Origin: Siphlonurus alternatus
Taxonomy: Eukaryota > Arthropoda > Insecta > Ephemeroptera > Siphlonuridae
Length of the DNA stretch: 64,000 bases
NCBI GenBank assembly: GCA_949825025.1
Contig: OX463783.1
Span: forward strand, 18,023,533 to 18,087,532
Direction of reading: 5' to 3'
Made by a program: the position numbers and the translations under genes. This document shows, in pieces, positions 12,800 to 29,544 of this stretch. Within the stretch, counting starts at the first letter, position 1; every line of letters starts with the position of its first letter. Under the pieces are notes generated by a model. It had not been told where the DNA came from. It saw only the letters and a program-made list of their open reading frames with translations, and did not search any database.

Positions 12800-14680
12800 A
12801 TCCGCGCCTGTACTGTAGAAGCGGAGAAGTGTAGGTTATACTTTTTGCAGCCAATTCCATTTGGTTAAGTGAGGCTCCTTCAGGTATGCAGGTATGCACT
12901 ATGCATAGCCATACACTTTATAATACTGTATGGTAGGTAGAAAACAAGCATCTGTCAGACTTTCATATTTATATGCATACATTATATATTATATGATTTT
13001 ATGATACAATAAAATTGATCATATTGTACATAAGTATGATACATATAAAAAAAAAATGCACAATGTGTTGACATTATATCTTTTTTTTAGATGCATTAAT
13101 ATTGCTATAAATACATAATTGTAAATTTTAGTTTAGTTCATTATAGTAAGTTATGAAACCAATAAAGTAATGGAGGGATGGCACAAGCATCTGTAGTATC
13201 ATACATAGCTGTTGCATGATTATATGGTCGAGAGCTCCCATATTATTCTAATGGCTCTCTATCAGGACATCATCAAGAATACATGTAAATAACATGCTTT
13301 GAACATAATCCTTGTCCACCCACAGCTGATGTCGAAATACTATCTGGACACCGGGATTCTGGTGTGGAACGGTAATGGAATCGCCGGCAAGGAGAAAATC
13401 CAACTGTTCTACACAGAACTTCCCACCACTGAGCACACATTGACTACCCTAGACGCTCAGCCTGTCAACGGTAAGTCTAAACAAACAATACAAAGACAAT
13501 GTGCACTCTGTTACAATATAATAGACAATAATGGTTGCATTTTTTTTTTCATTAATTTTAGAAAATATACATAAAATTATACTTTTCTAATTTTTCAGAT
13601 TTTTTGGAGTGCAAGAACCAATTTTAAAAAGATATTTAAAATATCTGAATTAGGGTGGTACACCTGATGGGACAACCGTGATGTCATCAATAGTCAAGCC
13701 AATCACAGCACAAGAAAATGATGTCACGATTGTCCCATCAGGTGTACCACCCTTATTCAGATATTTTAAATATTTTTTTAAAATTAGTTCCCGCACTCCA
13801 AAAAATCTGAAAAAATTCAGAAAAGCATAATTTTAATTATATTTTCTAATTATGGAAAAATGCAACCATTATTGTCTTTTATATGACCATAATATGAAGA
13901 ATGCCATTAAGTGGCTCAGATAACACTTTTATTCAAAGTAGAAATGCCAAACTTCACAGTGAAAACTATGTATTAAAAGGTTCTGTCTGATACTGGTACG
14001 GTTAGAGCTAATTGTAAGATTACAAATTTGTCCCTTTCATTTCTGTTCCCTCATATTCATCTTGGATGTAATATGGGAAGTGTGAGAACTGAGAAATAAA
14101 ATCAGCTGCACTAACAACTGAAACAATCACCAAGCTACCTACCAACTGGTGAAACCTGACATATTTTACTAGTTTACAATTTTGCTATTAAAATTAAATT
14201 ACCTGATTTTTTCTACTAGTCTCTTCAAAATATTGTAGAATACAATAGAATATTTTATTGATTCTTTTGACATACTGTGCAAGCTGTGTGGAAAAAGTCA
14301 AAATAAAGCAGTTACATACGTGACACGAAATATAAAGATAAATTATTAAAAGATAATAAATGCTATAATTTGTGTTTTCATAGGTCTTCTCTGTCCTTTT
14401 CTTTCATTAAAATAAATTTTTCGTGGACGATTTTTCATATTTAACAAATAAAATACAAGAAGACAAGTCAAAATAAACAATGAACAAAAATCTTTATTGT
14501 TTTCTATTTCTAGAGCTTGCCGTGGGTGGCAACATCACCCTGAACCTTCTGGTAGCAGGGTTTGTGAAGCTCGGAGATCGAAAGGCCATTCCATTCACCC
14601 AAGACTTCATGATCACCGCCCAGGAGGACAAATGGAAAATCGTCAGTGACTGTTTCCGCCTGCAAGAGAGCATCAAGTAG
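11817..14680 (+). CDS. NXT1: NTF2-related export protein (p15), NXF1 cofactor
   Basis: Four exons (11817-11825, 11898-11984, 13326-13470, 14514-14680) join in frame to a complete 135-residue protein, close to the roughly 140 residues of vertebrate NXT1/NXT2. The exon borders are GTGAGT, GTAAGT and GTAAGT donors with CAG, CAG and TAG acceptors. Diagnostic NTF2-fold stretches are DQACRTAEEFSKLYYDSVD, GILVWNGNGIAGKE, FYTELPTTEH, and the C-terminal FTQDFMITAQ followed by WKIVSDCFRLQ. In animals this protein forms a heterodimer with the NTF2-like domain of NXF1/TAP and supports bulk mRNA export through the nuclear pore. The first coding exon encodes only Met-Glu-Leu before a 72-nt intron. Introns 2 and 3 carry MITEs (12346-12487, 12612-12810, 13522-13880). 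NXT1 and NXT2 are a vertebrate duplication, so the symbol stands for the common ancestor. Confidence 0.95.
12346..12487. repeat. Inverted-repeat element in NXT intron 2
   Basis: ACGTTCACATACT on the left mirrors AGTATGTGAACAC on the right, with GCTACGGCAT/ATGCTGTAGC internally. Confidence 0.65.
12612..12810. repeat. GGATCCGCGCC-ended element with C36 homopolymer
   Basis: Ends GGGGCGGATCC and GGATCCGCGCC are inverted. Inside are poly-G and a run of 36 C (12762-12797) and a conserved core TGTCTAT...AATGTTAAATTTGGGGG. Related copies lie at 41678, 56619 and 59947. Confidence 0.65.
13522..13880. repeat. Long palindromic MITE, family E copy 1, in NXT intron 3
   Basis: Arms of about 170 bp: AGACAATAATGGTTGCATTT on the left and its complement at the right end, with GTGGTACACCTGATGGGACA and its mirror near the centre. 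Confidence 0.8.
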
Positions 14681-14699
14681 TTGTGCAACATTTTGACTG

Positions 14700-15000
14700 A
14701 GAGGACATGAGAAATTGTTACAACCAATATCAGTGATATCCAAAACTGTGTACCATGATTTGGCTCTCAAAAATAATTATTTAAACAAAGGAAAGTGGTC
14801 CGTAACTTTTTATGTGTAGGCTTGATCACACAGTAGCAATTCCCCAAGTGACTTGGATGTAACCCAGTTTAGAAATCATTACAATGTATGTACTATATAT
14901 TTAAATTTAAAAATGGTATGTAAAACCTATCTAGTTTATTTAAATTTATATTTTGAAATTTGTAAATACTATACAATAATTTGTTGTTTTTTATCCATTT
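14700..15000. other. NXT 3' UTR/flank
   Basis: AT-rich sequence after the NXT stop. I see no canonical AATAAA close to the stop and no other feature. Confidence 0.4.
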
Positions 15001-15390
15001 GATGGCTTTTTGTGAAAGCCGAAACTTGGTGGTGCAGATAGGCACTAATGTCTGCCTCTCAGAAAAATTTCAGAATTTTTGTAAATTTGCCAAGAGGGTT
15101 TGAAAAAACCCTGGGTTTTTTGAAAAAACCCAGTGGGCAGAGTTTTTTTCGTTTTTTTTTTTTTTTCAAATTTACTGGGTTGTATTGGGCTTTTTCGTTT
15201 TTTTTTTTTTTTTTTTCGGGCTTTTTCGAAAAATGTTGTAAAATTGCCACAAAATTCTTTTAAATACTATTGAAAAGCTTTAAGACCAACAAACTCTAAT
15301 CATACTTATTTAATTTCTCATGCCTAGCTATTTATAAAGAAATTAAAAAATGCAACTTCACTGATATTATCTGATGCTTAATAGAATAAT

Positions 15391-15710
15391 AGAGTATTGA
15401 CCTCAATTTTTTTTATTGCAGAAATGGATAGAGGGTGCAAAGTTATGCTACCCTTATTTTTTTCAGATTTTTTACAGCCCGGGAACTATTTTTAAAAAAT
15501 TATTGAAAGTTCTTTTTGTTATGTCACGAGACACCGCTCATTAAGAAAAAGATAGGACTTGTCGCCGCGTGATGTCACAACAGGAACTTTCAATAATTTT
15601 TTAAAAATACTTCCCGGGCTCTAAAAAATCTGAAAAAAATCAGGCTGGCATAACTTTTCACCCTCTATCCATTTCTGCAATAAAAAAAAATTAAGGTCAA
15701 TACTCCATTG
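15391..15710. repeat. Family A palindromic MITE, copy 2
   Basis: About 320 bp. Both ends read GAGTATTGACCT inward, then TTTATTGCAGAAATGGATAG and GCAAAGTTATGCTACCC; the centre contains GGCGGCAAGT-like sequence and GTGATGTCAC. Copies at 1, 32553 and 61283. Confidence 0.85.
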
Positions 15711-15756
15711 TTTTTCGGCATAAAATTTGAAATGAAAAGTAAAAGGGATAGGCACA

Positions 15757-16067
15757 GACGCTACAGAGACCTCCGTGACAAGTGGCCAGGAATTTGACTG
15801 ACCTTGACGTCCTTGGTTTCGCCGGAATTAAGAGTGGCACCGCCACTGTCACAACCAATCAGTGTGGTTTCATCATCAATAACGTCATCCAAGTTGGCCA
15901 ATCGCTGATCACGAATGCCGATTGGTCAGCTTCGATGACGCCATTGATGATGAAACCACACTGATTGGTTGTGACAGTGGCGGTGCCACTCTTAATTATG
16001 GCGAAACTGTATAACAAGATCGTTCAAATTCCTTGTCATATGTCACGGAGGTCTCTATAGCGTCTCT
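15757..16067. repeat. Palindromic MITE, family G
   Basis: Termini GACGCTACAGAGACCTCCGT and its mirror near 16045-16067. Inner arms ACCGCCACTGTCACAACCAA and GTGGTTTCATCATCAAT are mirrored exactly around about 15915. Confidence 0.8.
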
Positions 16068-16780
16068 GAGGGATAAGTGAATGTAAGTTGGAGGGAAAAT
16101 TCTCTATTTCTATGCATTAAATAGGCATCAGAATTTATGAAAATAAGGAAATATGTATTAATTTTTTGTTTACATTGAAAATAAAAGGTGTTTTTTTTTT
16201 CAGGGCTTTTTCAGGGTTTTTTCAAGTTGGGTTTTTTCGAGGGAACCCTGCGTGAGTGAAGGTTTTACATGTTTTTACTAAAGGGGACTACGTACGTCAA
16301 ACAGCTGATCGGCGTTATCTCTACATTAAATGAAAAAGAACCCATTTTTCTGTTTTTTGTTTACAAATTAATGTACTAAAAATTTCTGTATGTACTCTTT
16401 TTGAATGCTTTTATTTATTGTATTAATATGAACAACATTGTATGGAATTTACTTTTTTATTATAAAAAAAAAATAAACTAACCTTTTGCAACAAATAATT
16501 AATGATAAAATGTAATTCTATTTATTTGTGTTCAGTTTTTCCTTAAAACCTACTTCTGGACTGTGCAAAAACAGCTAGTTAAAATTTAAACCTATAACAA
16601 CCTGTCTGTGCTGACGATAAAAATATTCAAAAACAAAACTTTCTAGACAGGGTAGCCTCCAATATAATTTTAACGATTAACCTCGGTTACTTTGGAGTCA
16701 AAGGATATTTCTTTCAGAAAGGATTAAATGAAATAAATTTTAAAAATTTGAGTATGTCCCAAAACTTAATCGCATACGTT

Positions 16781-17199
16781 TTAAGGGCGCATTGGGTGTA
16801 GCACCGGTAGTTGGCAACACTGAAGTATCTTCACCATGTTAATTTTTTAGTATTGCTCCTCGGAGTAATTTTTATGCTAGAGCCAAGCTGATTGCTGTAG
16901 TATCAAGATAATTAGTAGCCCAAGTGCACAATTTGGCTAAATAAAGCCTGATTTAAAGAAAAGTATTTTTTAGTAATTTTTTAAATTTACATGCATTTTT
17001 CTAAAATATAAAAAAATACTTTTCTTTAAATCAGGCTTTATTTAGCCAAATTGTGCACTTGGGCTACTAATTATCTTGATACTACTGCAATCAGCTTAGC
17101 TCTAGCATAAAAATTACTCTGAGGAGCAATGATAAAAAATTAACATGGTGAAGATACGTCAGTGTTGCCAACTACCGGTGCTACACCCAATGCCCTTAA
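16781..17199. mobile_element. TTAA-flanked MITE, family D (piggyBac-type)
   Basis: TTAAGGGCGCATTGGGTGTA at the left is mirrored by TACACCCAATGCCCTTAA at the right, with arms of about 190 bp (GCACCGGTAGTTGGCAACAC). TTAA at both ends is the piggyBac target duplication. No transposase is encoded. Confidence 0.8.
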
Positions 17200-17594
17200 G
17201 CAAATTTAAGGGGGTGGTTTTCTCACAAAACAGCTCCATTTCCGCGGTATATGTCCATGAGACTCCATACTAAAGTTCTACTTCAAATTTTCAAAACTGA
17301 TCCATGCAGACAGATCCACTTCAAAATTTGTATTCCACCTTTTAATGACAAGCCCCTGTATTTTTTATTTTGTTTAGTTTATTTATTTATTTTTTTTTTT
17401 TTTTTCAAAATTCAAAATAACAACAAGATCTCAATCACAGTTTTTACTGTTTCAATTTTTTAAGGTTTGTTAGCAAATATTATTTTGGACAAATAAATTA
17501 TTATATCATATATGTGTGTAAATATAGAAATAATAATTGAGTCAAAATTAGTGAAAAATCTTGAACAATAGATTCCGAACAATTTTACAAAAAG

Positions 17595-17998
17595 TTAAGG
17601 GTATATATATGGTAACACCACCAATAATGTTAAAAAAAATCCCTCAAACAAAAGTTCTGAAAAAATTCAAAATGTTCTCCTCTACACCCCCCCTATCAGT
17701 ATAATATAGCTAAAATATCAGGTATACAAATACGATCTAGTTTTTGAGTTATGAATTTTTAAAGTTGACTAATTTAACATGGAAGTTTCATTTCTCCATG
17801 TTAAAGCTATAATAAAAAGCTAGTAGTCAACTTTAAAAATTCATAACTCAAAAACTAGATCGAATTTATTTGTAGACCTGATATTTTAGCTAATGATAGG
17901 GGGTGTAGAGGAGAACATTTAAATTTTTTTCAGAATTTTTGTGTGAGGGATTTTTTTTTTTAACATTGGTGACGGTACGTACCTTAAATTACCCTTAA
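17595..17998. mobile_element. TTAA-flanked MITE, family C copy 1
   Basis: TTAAGGGTA ... TACCCTTAA ends; long arms containing ATGTTCTCCTCTACACCCCC, GATCTAGTTTTTGAGTTATG and TTTAACATGG, mirrored around about 17805. Close relatives at 57877 and 58242. Confidence 0.8.
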
Positions 17999-18584
17999 GC
18001 ACCTTAATAATAACACGTAAATGTCCCTATATTATAATGTTCATCTGCTACATCAACCTTTAATTCCTGACTGTTAAATTCTGCTCTTTGAGTATACTGA
18101 TGATTAGATCCCTCCCGTATTATAATGTGACATTATATATATATCTCTGAATCTCACTATATATTTACACAGCAAGAAATCTTTATGAAAAAAAAGTTTC
18201 CTAATAAAACTCACCCAACATGCAGCAATATTACAAAAATATTTTAAATACGCATTTCTAACATATATTAATATGTTAGAAATTTAGAATATGTTAGAAA
18301 TGAATAGTAATTTCATTAAAATTTACTCCTTGATATATTTGTCCACTATTTGTGTTTAATTTTTATTTTTTGATTGTCTCATATTACTTTTTGAATTCAA
18401 TTTTGGCCACACAACACACAGTTTGGGACCTCTGATCTAGAGTACATCAGATAATTAATTGAAAGCAGTCGTTTGAGATCTTGTCTAATATATGCATGTA
18501 GTAATAATTAAGGTTGGGCAATATTTTCAAATGTAGAGGTATATATCATATAATTATGTATAAGTTGCTAATAAATATATAATA

Positions 18585-18660
18585 TGGGTGTGATTCACAA
18601 TGAGATTCGAGTTATCCATTCATGCAGGTTTCTCTCACTATAACCACGCATGGCATTGCA
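18585..18660. repeat. Diverged fragment of the GATTCAC-ended element
   Basis: GGGTGTGATTCAC followed by CAGGTTTCTCTCACTATAAC resembles the left end of the element at 56364-56525; no matching right end. Confidence 0.4.
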
Positions 18661-19491
18661 TTATTGTCATCGTACCTTGTACGTGTTAGGTTGGCGCTAA
18701 ATAACCTCAATTAATAGTGAGAAAGCCGGATATTAACTTTATGGATTACTCTTTCAGGAATTGCTCATCCTAATGAAGTGTTACTTTGACGAGTGATGTT
18801 GAGTCAATTAAAATATAAGCTTATAAAATAAGTATATCACTACACCAAAAAATAACCCCTATATTACAATCCAATTTATTCTTATGAAAGCAAAATCATA
18901 TTTTTAGTTACAATAGTTAAACTATTTAAATTTTTATCCATTTGGGTACATTCAAAATCAGATATTTAAAATGCCAATTAAATTTTATTTTTATGAACAG
19001 TATTGATACAAAAAATACAAGAAAAATCAAATGCAACTTTTGAGATTTTTTTTCACTCCGTATTACTTTAAAATAATTGTAATAAGCTGCACTGATACTT
19101 CAATAATATAATAATAATTCATAACTAATTAATCTAATAATATAATATATACTTGAGCAGACTTATTATGTGTTTTTTTTTCTGTATGTAGTTTAGGCAA
19201 ATTTTAATGTGTTTGAGCACCAAATTATTATTTTAAATTAATTTTGATAAAATTTTTCTGTTTCCATTAAAATTATTACAATTAGTTATTATTTTTAAAA
19301 TAAAATCAACATTTAATTCACACTTTTAAATCCTATCTTAGTAAGAGAAACATGCAGGGCCAATTTTTGTTTCAGAATACAGTATAAATTAATTAATTTA
19401 TTAAGTTATTTGAAATGCACTTCCTGTTACGAGCTTTAGTTTCACAGACTTATCCTGTGCCTTATTTTTTAAATTATTATTTGAATAGTTG

Positions 19492-19887
19492 TTAAGTGTA
19501 AAGTAACACGAATCAGCTGATTTTGTAATCCCATTTGATTAACATGTAAACCTTAACAAATTCACAAAAATTCTGAAAAAAAAAAAAAAAAAAAAATCAA
19601 GACAGATTTTAGTAACTCAAAACCATAAAAAAAAAATGGCTTCAATGTCTTGATTTTTTTTTTTTTTTTTTTTTTTTTTAGTTTGGCTCTCGATGGAATA
19701 GCCCTATGCTGAAAATTAAAAAAAAAATTGGCTCGAATAATTGTCTCGAAATTTTTTCTATGTAGCTTTGAGTTACTGAAATCTCTCATTTTTTTTTTTT
19801 TTTTTTAATTTTTTTGAATTTGCTAAGGTTTACATGTTAATCAAATGGAACTACAAAATCAGCTGATTTGTGTTATGTTACCCTTAA
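19492..19887. mobile_element. TTAA-flanked MITE, family B copy 1
   Basis: TTAAGTGTAAAGTAACAC with CAGCTGATTTTGTA and TTAACATGTAAACCTTA on the left; mirrored right end closing with TTACCCTTAA. Long A and T runs fill the arms. Core TTTGGCTCTCGATGGAATAG is shared with the copy at 37973. Confidence 0.8.
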
Positions 19888-19889
19888 CT

Positions 19890-20960
19890 CAAAATATTTA
19901 AAGCAATTTATTTTAGCTTTTAAAAATTAAAGTACCATCTAATATCTAATGAATCCATGTTTATATAGAGAACTCTTTGCTATTTTTTGTGTTAAAACTA
20001 AAAAACCATAATGGTTTTTGGCAGTTAAATATCTATGGTTTTAAAATATTATGTACAGTACAATTTGATATTAATATTTAAAAAAGCGAAATGAATTTAT
20101 GATTTCAATATTTAACAATAATCTTTGGATGGAACAGACAATGTAAAAAAAATTAATTATGCAAAACAGTTTTAATACTTGATTTCTGCTCATATTTAAA
20201 CTCATTAAAACACTACAGAATATTTATAAGGTATATTATAATTTAAAGTCTATCAAAACTGGAACTATTCTTAACAACCACCTCTTAATTGATTAAGTCA
20301 AGCTAAACTAACAATTAAAATCTATAAATTATTATGATGAAAATAATAAAAGTTGGAAAGTCAAATAATTTCTATTTTACATGGGCCTATGAAGAAATAA
20401 TTAATATAATTTTGATAGACCTTAATTAAATCTTTATGATTAATGATTTTTGTAATAAAAATAATCATCACCAATAATTACATAATTACGACAGTCTTAC
20501 TTAGATAGAAAACAACAGATAGTTCTTAAACAGAGTCTTTGAATGTATTTAACAAACTGCAGCAAATTTTTATAATGATAAATTTTATAACAAACTAGGG
20601 ATTTAAAATGTAAATATGACTCATGTGATGAGACTGTATTTACTAATGATATAACGAAAATCATGATCTCATATAATTTGTATTAAAGTATTTTAAAGTT
20701 CATGAAATTAAATAAACAAATACATACACAATTGAGTGCAAAATTAATTTCCTTCTATCATTTCACTTATTAGCTAATGACAAGGTCTTGATACAATGTT
20801 TACAAATAGCACAGTTAGCTGATGCCAATCAGACGTACAACATTGCATTAAGAGCTCTTGTTTAAATTTTAAAAGAAAATTTCTAAAAACATACTGGAAA
20901 TGACAAGTATGACGAATAAATAATAAGAAATGGCAAGTTTGTTAAATACATTGCTTGACA
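19890..20960. other. AT-rich flank downstream of BTBD10-like gene
   Basis: No coding signal, RNA gene or clear repeat seen in this interval. Confidence 0.45.
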
Positions 20961-20969
20961 ATACAAAAT

Positions 20970-25649
<4,680 letters not shown>

Positions 25650-26219
25650 CTCGTCAACCCCGCTCAGGCTGAAAGAGAAAGAACACAGCAGTATGAGCTA
25701 AAATGACTACAGAGTATGCATACACATAACACATGTATGTATGCATACAGTATGCATATATGAACAGTACACACAACATGGCACAGGATGCATAGATATG
25801 CATACATTGTATCATACTGCATAGTATGCAGTGTTTCTGCAACCAGAATTCATAAAATTGAATTTGTAGAAATATGAGCTACGAGTATGCATAAAAATCA
25901 CATAAAAATGCATGATAAAATGACCTGTATCATATGCATACTATGCATACTGTATGCATAAAATATGTATGTACTGTACTGTGTGTATGTAATAATTGAA
26001 GCACTAGCTACACGAATAAAGGGGCAATAACAAATAATTATCAGAAGATGACACAATACACTCTCCTACGTAAAGTATGATATGTAAGTATGCTAGTGTA
26101 TGTTGACTTATGATGTCAAAAAATAACTTGAAAAAAATATGCAATGGCCCCTCCAGCGAGATGCAGTTTCGAAATAATTTTAGTTCTTATTTCTTATATT
26201 ATAAAGAGGTAAAACTTAC

Positions 26220-26400
26220 GCAGCAAACGCAATGCTGTAAGGGTTTCGTCCGTGATGCTTAAAAACTCCACCAAAACAAGGAAAAATCCAAGATTGCAAA
26301 TAAAACTTTATGAAATTTACATTTCCAAATGTCGACTTTACATTTCTCATTCAGCTGTGGCCGCTGTGGGGGTAAATGTGACGTCACTTTTTCAGATCTC
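26220..26400 (-). other. First exon (5' UTR or alternative N-terminus) of the BTBD10-like gene
   Basis: A GTAAGT donor follows position 26220 on the minus strand, and its phase matches the acceptor at 25668. The reading frame stays open upstream to an ATG at 26350, giving a possible N-terminal extension that begins MRNVKSTFG and contains GRNPYSIAF. This stretch does not resemble the BTBD10 N-termini I know, so I treat it as probable 5' UTR. The transcription start was placed only roughly, near the CRE at 26379-26386. Confidence 0.5.
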
Positions 26401-26436
26401 GATTGCCGGATTGCGGATTGGCGGATGGCGGAAGTA
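26378..26436. promoter_or_regulatory. Core promoter of BTBD10-like gene: CRE palindrome and ETS site
   Basis: A full cAMP-response-type palindrome GTGACGTCAC (26378-26387) and an ETS-type CGGAAGT (26429-26435) lie just upstream of the first exon. A second ETS-like ACTTCCG lies near 26640. Such CRE plus ETS composition is typical of TATA-less housekeeping promoters. Motif presence is seen; function is inferred. Confidence 0.5.
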
Positions 26437-26439
26437 AGT

Positions 26440-27300
26440 TAAACCGCGAAATTCTTCAAATGTAATGGTATTTTTAGCTTTCTGCATCATAATCGTATAA
26501 ATTATCAAATTAATTATGAAGAAATAGTAGAGAAAAATTTAATTTAATTAATAATAATTTGTTAGAAAAACCTGCGTTTGTCAAATGCGTCAAAGCTAGA
26601 GGTCAGGAGGTCACGCAATGTTTCGCGCAAAAAAAAAGGAACTTCCGCATTCCATATACGTCTTTAAAAAATGTATTTTATAATGCACATCATGTTCAAT
26701 AAAAGAGTAAAAAAAAATCAATTTTTTATTATAACAAAAATGCATTTAATTAATTAAATTGTACCAGGATTTAAATGTACAGTAATAAACGACGAGATTC
26801 TTAAAAAAAAATTGAAATTAAAAATTCAAATTCTCGAATTCCAGCTTCCAGCCAGAGCGTACTTGAGTAGGAGGCCAAAACCCAGCCGGCGCGATCGTCA
26901 TCTGTCGAGACATTAGCCGTCCGGAATTTAAAAAATAACATGCAATGTAATCGGGAGGAAATATTTTTTTTTAAATATTTACTTGATATTAATGAAGGTG
27001 TCTTGTAGTGCGATAATACTTCAATGTAGTCTCCCGTTTGCTAATTATTTTATTTAGTTCATAAATATCATACTTCTTGAGAAATAAGACGGTAAAGTTA
27101 GGGCGGGAACTTGGTTCTATCTTCCAAGCTTTAGTAATGTATCATGACGTCACGAAATATTGAAATTACAAAAGTACTTGAATCAACTTTCATACATTAT
27201 TTTCGATGTAGTAAATAACTTTACTTGATATATACAAAGTATAGAAAATGCAATTAAGTAAAGTGAAAGTCACTCGCTATGAAGAAAGGCTTTCAATGTT
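26440..27300. other. Intergenic interval, no gene seen
   Basis: AT-rich DNA between two candidate promoters. I see no exon-like reading frame and no clear repeat. The only GC-richer patch is near 26830-26930. Confidence 0.5.
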
Positions 27301-27304
27301 CATA

Positions 27305-27361
27305 TGACGTCATCGCCAGTAAACTGACTTTTATTACTTCGCGCATGCCGGCGCATGCGCA
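27305..27361 (+). promoter_or_regulatory. Promoter-like island with CRE and NRF1 palindromes
   Basis: TGACGTCA at 27305-27312 and GCGCATGCGCA (NRF1 consensus) at 27351-27361 stand out in AT-rich surroundings. About 90 bp downstream is a good plus-strand donor (CCA followed by GTAAGA at 27450). This suggests a plus-strand transcription unit divergent from BTBD10. Confidence 0.45.
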
Positions 27362-27733
27362 GATGTAACAGAAGTAGCAGAAGTCGGGTTCATAAAAGTT
27401 TAATTTAAGTGTATTAATATTGTTTTTGCGTGAAAAAAAAGGTTGTCCAGTAAGATTAAACTATATTAGAGTTAAACTTGTTTCATTTTGAAAACTCTAG
27501 CATACAGCGTAATTGTCGTAAACCGCGACCAAAGTTAAGCCCTCTCCCATTTGATTACACGCAAACCTGCTGCTCAGTAGGACGGCTATTGAAAAGTGGG
27601 CGCGGTCGTGTTGTGGCCTTCTACTCAAGTTCGCTCTGTTCCAGCCAATGACATGGATGAACGTTGTTAAAAATTTCTCCGCTAGATGGCAGAAAGTTAC
27701 AAATTTGAACTTTTTATTGAGTGCGTTTGAATT

Positions 27734-27999
27734 CACGGGCCAGCCCGGGCTGGCCCGGGCTGGGTAAAATGGCGGTGACCTTGGTCGCCTGGTATGAAAC
27801 GTCATAATTTCGTCATAATTAGTTCCCAGTCTGTCCGCCAGGTCTCAGGCGCACTGTAGAGTCCGCCCGCGTCAGCCTGGGCCAGCCAGGAAGTGACGTT
27901 ATGAGAGGAGGAAAAATGGCCGCCGGGCTGGCCCCACTTGACGACAAAAAACGCTTCAGCCCAGGCCAGCCCGGGCTGGCCCGTGAATTCAAACGCACT
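27734..27999. repeat. GC-rich hairpin element
   Basis: GAGTGCGTTTGAATTCACGG then GGCCAGCCCGGGCTGGCCCG, mirrored exactly at 27951-27999. About 265 bp, much GC-richer than any other repeat in the window. ATT follows the right end and precedes the left end. Confidence 0.8.
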
Positions 28000-28021
28000 C
28001 ATTATTTCTTCATTCTCTCAG

Positions 28022-29544
28022 CACAAAGCGGCATGAACGCTCGGTAAGAAGATGATGTCAAGATTGAAGCCAGAATCATCCCTGTGAAGAGTCACTACAC
28101 GTGCAATTCTCACTTTTTATCACGAATTTAAACGTATGTATGTGCTATTAGTTATTTCAGATTCTTGGAAGAAGAAGAATGTAAGTACAAAATCGACAAT
28201 TGAATTTTCTAACCATGCATGACAGCTTGTAAGGTTTTGGACTTGGAGCGTGAAAACCATGAGGGTTATTCTTCCTGCATTTCTTGAGGTCTGTAGGCCC
28301 CGTAGGCCTATGAAGATCTACTTGAGACTTTTTTTCAAATTTCCAATCCGAAGTTTGAATTTTAGAAGCTTATTTTGGCTTCGCAATGTTTTTTTGCATT
28401 TTTGTTTCCAACAAACAGGATTTAGTAACGGATTCATCCAGCTATGCGTATGCATACTCATCGGCTTGTAAGCAGAATGTACTATGTATGGTAATTTTGT
28501 ATGTATTCATTTTTTTTTATTATTATTATAAAAATGCCTACTTCCTTCGTCTTGCAAATTTCAATGTACATACATTTTACATATCATCCGTATCCATGAA
28601 AGTTAAAAGTTTGTAAAAATTATAATTATAAAAAAAAAAGGTAAATTGCACTGAGAAGTTTTCCTTTTTGCTTTATTTTAGCGCAGGATATGCCTCTGGT
28701 CTCAGATAATTATAATTTTGTAAAGTATGCTTACCATCATTAGGTAGCTAGGGACATGGGCTATGGAGGCAATGAACTTTCATATTTCGTATGTTAAATT
28801 TGGCAACAACGTTTGCCACGTGTCGGATCTAGAGGAGAAGGGGGTTGGCGGGAAAACTAGGCACCCCTTTCCCCGCGCCGCTTCCCCTTAAAATGAGCTT
28901 GGAAAAAAAAAATGCGAATGCTGCGTCGGAGAAGATCCAGCTATTATTCTACTACGCCTTCTTTCTGCGATACAAGATTTCGCACATGACCTTGAGAAAT
29001 AGTTTTTTATTCGCCATGCGAGAGTTCTAGATTAATCTTTCATACGAGTTTAATAAATACAATAAAATAAATGTTGGTAAAATATTTAAGTAATAAATTT
29101 ATCCTATTTCATTTGTAAGTGCATTACACTATTAATCTATTAATTACAACTTGCATCATACCTCTCCCCTTGGAACAAAAGAGGAATAAGCTGAAAATTA
29201 GGTTTCGATAATATGCCCGACGAACATGCATTTTCTTTTAAATCTCGTATAACTTAAATTTTTGTATATTTTTAAGTAACTCAATCTAAACCCGACCGAT
29301 TATGAAGTACCCGAGTTTTAAGTAAAATGTATTCCTCAAGCTTATAATTTTTATATGATATTCATTATTTCTTCTTGTTCTGGGGTTAAAAATTTGTCAT
29401 TCTATCGTGATTGAAGTATGTAAAATTTTGTAAAATTTTCAGTACGATTTAATAATAACTTCATTGTAGCAAAAAGTTATAGTATTATTTGCATTGATGG
29501 TTCTCCGCAGGCTGTCTCAATGTAGCACACTGTGTGGTGCTAGT
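28022..29544 (+). other. Tentative chain of plus-strand micro-exons
   Basis: Three short segments each carry an AG acceptor and a strong donor: 28022-28043 (GTAAGA), 28161-28180 (GTAAGT) and 29511-29544 (GTAAGT). Joined, they read from the ATG at 28033 as MNARFLEEEECCLNVAHCVV without a stop, ending with two bases of a split codon. No further exon could be attached. The open frame over 65 nt is weak evidence on its own, and the peptide matches no family I recognise. It could equally be a non-coding leader. Confidence 0.2.

Larger units (their letters stand above)
15010..16330. mobile_element. Nested stack: broken family-B element interrupted by further MITEs
   Basis: 15025-15092 (GGCACTAATGTCTGCCTCTC and on) and 16261-16330 (TTTTACATG ... 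CAGCTGATCGGCGTTATCTC) are adjacent segments of the family-B right arm seen intact at 38240-38362. Between them lie about 1.17 kb with G/T-rich GGGTTTTTTCGA repeats at both edges, a family-A copy (15391-15710) and another inverted repeat (15757-16067). The family-B left half is missing. Confidence 0.65.

Noticed and set aside
13522..13880. Long hairpins as candidate non-coding RNA genes
   Set aside because: The same structure recurs at 23888 and similar hairpins occur throughout the window, so mobile-element origin is the simpler explanation.
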